A stretch of 64,000 nt of DNA, from the NCBI GenBank assembly GCA_017936565.1, contig JAGBFG010000029.1, positions 20,190-84,189 on the forward strand, in the 5' to 3' direction. The stretch is from Clostridia bacterium. GTDB taxonomy: Bacteria; Bacillota; Clostridia; Oscillospirales; CAG-272. This document shows, piece after piece, positions 61,607 through 64,000 of this stretch (its first letter is position 1; the number at the start of each line of letters is the position of its first letter). The translations under genes were made by a program, and so were the position numbers. The notes beneath the pieces were generated by a model. The model did not search any database, had not been told where the DNA came from, and was given only the letters and a program-made list of their open reading frames with translations.

Positions 61607-62383
61607 TTATTTTCGTTCCCGAAAGGCAGAAAGCGCCGCTTTTTTGCCCTCGCCAAGAGTGTGATAGGGCAAAAGCTCATAAGAGAGCCCTCGCGCTCTG
61701 CAAAAGGCTTCTATTTCGTCCTTTTCCTTTTCATTAAAGGAAGGAATAAGGGGCACGCGGACAAGAATTTCCTTTCCCGTTTGTCTAAGCCTTTCCAAAT
61801 TTTCTAAAATAAGAGAGTTGTCAAATCCTGTTCCTTGCTTATGAAGGGAAGGGGAAAGGCATTTGATGTCATAAAGAAACATATCCGTATAGGGCAAGAC
61901 CTGCTCAAAGTGCGAAAAGGGAACGCTCCCTGCGGTGTCAATGGCGGTATGTATACCTTTTTCCTTGCATTTTTGCAAGAGCGCGGAAACAAAATCGGGA
62001 TACAGCATACATTCCCCACCCGAGAGGGTAACGCCCCCGCCCGTTGCCTCGTAAAAGGGCTCGTCCGCCAAAATAATGTCTAACAGCTCTTCTATTTTGT
62101 ACTGCTTTCCGTAAACACGCAAGGCGGCAGAGGGGCAGAGAGCGGCACATTCTCCGCAAGCGCGGCAGGGCGCGCCCTCTTCTCCGGGGCATGCCCCGCG
62201 ACAGCTGCCACAGCCTAGACAGGCGCGGGCAAAAAAGGCAAGCTCGGGAAAGGGCTTCTTGCCCTCGGGATTGTGACACCAAAAGCAGTCCAAATTGCAT
62301 CCCTTGAAAAAAACGGTGGTGCGCAGTCCCCTGCCGTCAACGGTTGAGCCGCGCTGAACGTCGAAAATATAAGGAATATTCAT
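61607..62383 (-). CDS. glycyl-radical enzyme activating protein (radical SAM)
   Basis: The 258-residue enzyme uses an iron-sulfur cluster and S-adenosylmethionine to put a radical on the glycine of its partner enzyme. The radical SAM cluster is Cys29, Cys33 and Cys36 in GCNLDCFWCHN. A ferredoxin-like insert (about 55-86) has eight cysteines (CLGCGSCRGACP and CRACGECAALCP), as in activases of non-PFL glycyl-radical enzymes. The SAM-binding TLSGGECMLYPDF and the conserved YDIKC are present. Its partner is probably the enzyme encoded at 63346-64000. Confidence 0.93.
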   Translation of the reverse strand: MNIPYIFDVQRGSTVDGRGLRTTVFFKGCNLDCFWCHNPEGKKPFPELAFFARACLGCGSCRGACPGEEGAPCRACGECAALCPSAALRVYGKQYKIEELLDIILADEPFYEATGGGVTLSGGECMLYPDFVSALLQKCKEKGIHTAIDTAGSVPFSHFEQVLPYTDMFLYDIKCLSPSLHKQGTGFDNSLILENLERLRQTGKEILVRVPLIPSFNEKEKDEIEAFCRARGLSYELLPYHTLGEGKKAALSAFRERK

Positions 62384-62387
62384 ACCG

Positions 62388-63326
62388 TTACGCCTTGTTC
62401 AGAATTGCCAGCTCTTCGTCGGAGAGAGAAAGAGAAGCGCCCTTGCAGTTTTCTTCCAAATGGGCGATACTGCTGACGGAAAACAGGGGCAGAACGGTGG
62501 GGAAGCCCGGGCATCTGTGGACGTTTCTTAACCACGCCACCACCAAGGCGCTGGGAGAAACTCCCTTTTCCTTTGCCATATGGAGCAATGCCTCGTACCG
62601 CTCCCCCGCAATATATTCCTCGGGCATTCTTGCGGGATTCTCGTATCCGCCCTTCAAAAGACAGGAATAGGTTACAAGCGGCATATTTTTGTCTGCTAAA
62701 AAGCGCAGACGCTCTCTGCTTGTGTATTCGTTAAAGAGATACTTGGGGGCAACGTCGCTCTTGGAGAAAAGATAGGAAAAGCGCTGCTGCATCACGGAAT
62801 AGGGAGAAAGCCCTTGGCTTTTGGCTACCATATTCGCCTCTGCCAGCCGCCACGTGTCAAAGTTGCTTGCGCCAAGCACGCGCACCTTTCCCTGTCTTAT
62901 AAGACTGTCAAAGGCGGCTAAGGATTCCTCTTGGGGTGTATTCATATCGTCGGAGTGGGCGTAATACAGGTCTATATAGTCTGTTCCCAGCTTTTTAAGG
63001 CTTTGCTCTATCCAGTATGTAATTTGCTCCTTTTTCAGCCCCGCGCCGACACCCTTGCGGTCAAAGCCCACCTTGGTTGCCAAAACCACTTTGTCACGGC
63101 AGCCTCGTTCCTTGAGCCATTCGCCAAGCAGCGTTTCGCTCTCGTCACCCGTGCAGCCGGGCACCCAATGGGCGTAGTTGTTGGACGTGTCAATGAAGTT
63201 ACCGCCCATATCCAAAAAGGCGTCAAGAACGCGGTAAGCGTCCTCCTTTGCGGTTGTAGAGCCAAAGTTCATTGCGCCAAGGCAAATTTCTGAAACAGAC
63301 AAGGTATCAATATTCAGCTTTTTCAT
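62388..63326 (-). CDS. aldo/keto reductase
   Basis: The 312-residue TIM-barrel oxidoreductase uses NADPH to reduce aldehydes or ketones. The catalytic tetrad is visible: Asp46 and Tyr51 in FIDTSNNY, Lys85 in VLATKVG and His124 in YYAHSDD. Its gene lies between the glycyl-radical enzyme and its activase, with gaps of 19 and 4 bases, so it may reduce the aldehyde or ketone released by the radical enzyme; this is inference. Confidence 0.9.
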   Translation of the reverse strand: MKKLNIDTLSVSEICLGAMNFGSTTAKEDAYRVLDAFLDMGGNFIDTSNNYAHWVPGCTGDESETLLGEWLKERGCRDKVVLATKVGFDRKGVGAGLKKEQITYWIEQSLKKLGTDYIDLYYAHSDDMNTPQEESLAAFDSLIRQGKVRVLGASNFDTWRLAEANMVAKSQGLSPYSVMQQRFSYLFSKSDVAPKYLFNEYTSRERLRFLADKNMPLVTYSCLLKGGYENPARMPEEYIAGERYEALLHMAKEKGVSPSALVVAWLRNVHRCPGFPTVLPLFSVSSIAHLEENCKGASLSLSDEELAILNKA

Positions 63327-63345
63327 TGTAAAAAGACCTTCCTCT

Positions 63346-64000
63346 TTATTTCATTCTCTCTATGACGTCCTGTTGCACGTCAGGGGTGAAGTCTACGAAA
63401 ATACCGCTATATCCTGTCACGCGGACACGCAAATCGCGGTGAAGCTCAGGGCACTTAACCGCCTCTTCCAAAAGCGTGGGGTCAAGGCGGGAAATCTGAG
63501 CGTGTAAGCCGCCTCTGTCAAAGTAAGAGGCAAGCATTGCCGAAAAGAGCCTTTTCCCCTCTTCTCCCTCAAACTGCGCGGTGCTGACGTCTAAATTCAG
63601 CGCTCCCGACACGATTTTTCCCGCGGGCAGATGGAGCATAGAGGAAAGCATCGCGGTAATGCCCCCCGTAGAAGCGCCATTTGAGGGGCGGGAGTTCTGG
63701 GAGAAGGGGGTGTAGGCGCGCCGCCCGTCGGGTGTTGCGCCGTAAAGAACGCCGTAGCGCATATGCCACATATCGCTCTGCATATTGGGGGTGAGGAACA
63801 GCCCTTGGGAAGCAAGATAGGGCTTGTTTTTTTCAAGCACCCTGTCGAAGAAGGCGTTTGACAGGCGCTCTGTGTGGTAGTTGGAAAGGGGAGAGTCGCT
63901 TCCGTATTTCGCAACGCCCCTGCAAAGAGCCAGAGTGCTCTCGTATCCGACGAAGTTTGCCTTGGTTGCTGCAAGCAGCTCTTTGAGCGTTACCTTTTTG
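63346..64000 (-). CDS. glycyl-radical enzyme, C-terminal part, cut by the window edge
   Basis: An open frame runs from the stop at 63346 to the right edge and gives about 218 residues of the C-terminal part of a pyruvate-formate-lyase-family enzyme. The glycyl-radical motif is present as RVTGYSGIF, with the radical glycine two residues after Val in VTGYSG. TPDGRRAYTPFSQNSRPSNG and FDRGGLHAQISRLD also match the family. The catalytic Cys region lies outside the window. Its activase and an aldo/keto reductase lie downstream, which suggests a diol- or amine-type substrate rather than pyruvate, but the substrate is not known. Confidence 0.9.
   Translation of the reverse strand, partial: KKVTLKELLAATKANFVGYESTLALCRGVAKYGSDSPLSNYHTERLSNAFFDRVLEKNKPYLASQGLFLTPNMQSDMWHMRYGVLYGATPDGRRAYTPFSQNSRPSNGASTGGITAMLSSMLHLPAGKIVSGALNLDVSTAQFEGEEGKRLFSAMLASYFDRGGLHAQISRLDPTLLEEAVKCPELHRDLRVRVTGYSGIFVDFTPDVQQDVIERMK

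Overview
The window looks like the chromosome of a Gram-positive bacterium of the Firmicutes (Bacillota), most likely an uncultured member of the Clostridia. The signs are a roughly 50% GC genome, many lipoproteins with classical lipoboxes, TTG starts with strong Shine-Dalgarno sites, a SleB-type cortex hydrolase, a short-form HisG that needs HisZ, a YerC-type regulator at the head of the histidine operon, and a glycyl-radical enzyme with its activase. No tRNA, rRNA, CRISPR array, insertion sequence or prophage was seen.

Region 1 (1-9.6 kb, minus strand): a GldA/GldF/GldG-like ABC system (ATPase, permease, two successive GldG-like proteins, a DUF4340-like membrane protein), followed by a trigger-factor-like lipoprotein with its own promoter and by rnhA. 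A gene may start at the very left edge.

Region 2 (10.1-28.1 kb, minus strand): the most unusual part. Five very large genes in a row encode a surface-anchored von Willebrand A (VWA) protein, two different tubulin-like proteins of about 1200 residues, a two-helix membrane protein, and a 1744-residue membrane protein carrying a degenerate helicase-like region, a zinc ribbon and a C-terminal transglutaminase-like domain. VWA plus tubulin-like neighbourhoods were proposed by Makarova and Koonin (2010) as membrane-remodelling systems; the two-tubulin and giant-transglutaminase arrangement here may be a new variant. The cluster ends in an intergenic region packed with seven back-to-back hairpins (9839-10070), which may be a structured RNA. 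A second set of hairpins, with a 27-base near-synonymous repeat, lies across the stop codon of the first tubulin-like gene.

Region 3 (28.5-37.0 kb): short transcription units on both strands encode an esterase, a transglutaminase-like lipoprotein, an adenine-phosphoribosyltransferase-like protein, a SleB-type hydrolase, an E2-like acyltransferase that has lost its catalytic histidine, a small lipoprotein, a cyclophilin lipoprotein with MntP, and a MATE transporter broken by one frameshift.

Region 4 (37.0-52.8 kb, mostly plus strand): NAD repair and synthesis (NnrE-NnrD, NadE), a decayed XRE regulator, an orphan murD, a methionine-gamma-lyase-family protein, a lipoprotein, a cysteine desulfurase, a DUF1015 protein and a tRNA-dihydrouridine synthase. 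A minus-strand membrane-anchored protein of unknown function follows, then trkA-trkH for potassium uptake and putP for sodium/proline symport.

Region 5 (52.8-60.6 kb, minus strand): a compact histidine operon yerC-hisZG-hisD-hisC-hisB-hisH-hisA-hisF-hisIE, in which HisZ and HisG are one fused protein. It has a near-consensus promoter and a hairpin terminator shared with putP.

Region 6 (60.6-64.0 kb, minus strand): the 3' part of a glycyl-radical enzyme gene, an aldo/keto reductase, the glycyl-radical activase and an AraC-type regulator, forming a probable anaerobic catabolic cluster cut by the window edge.
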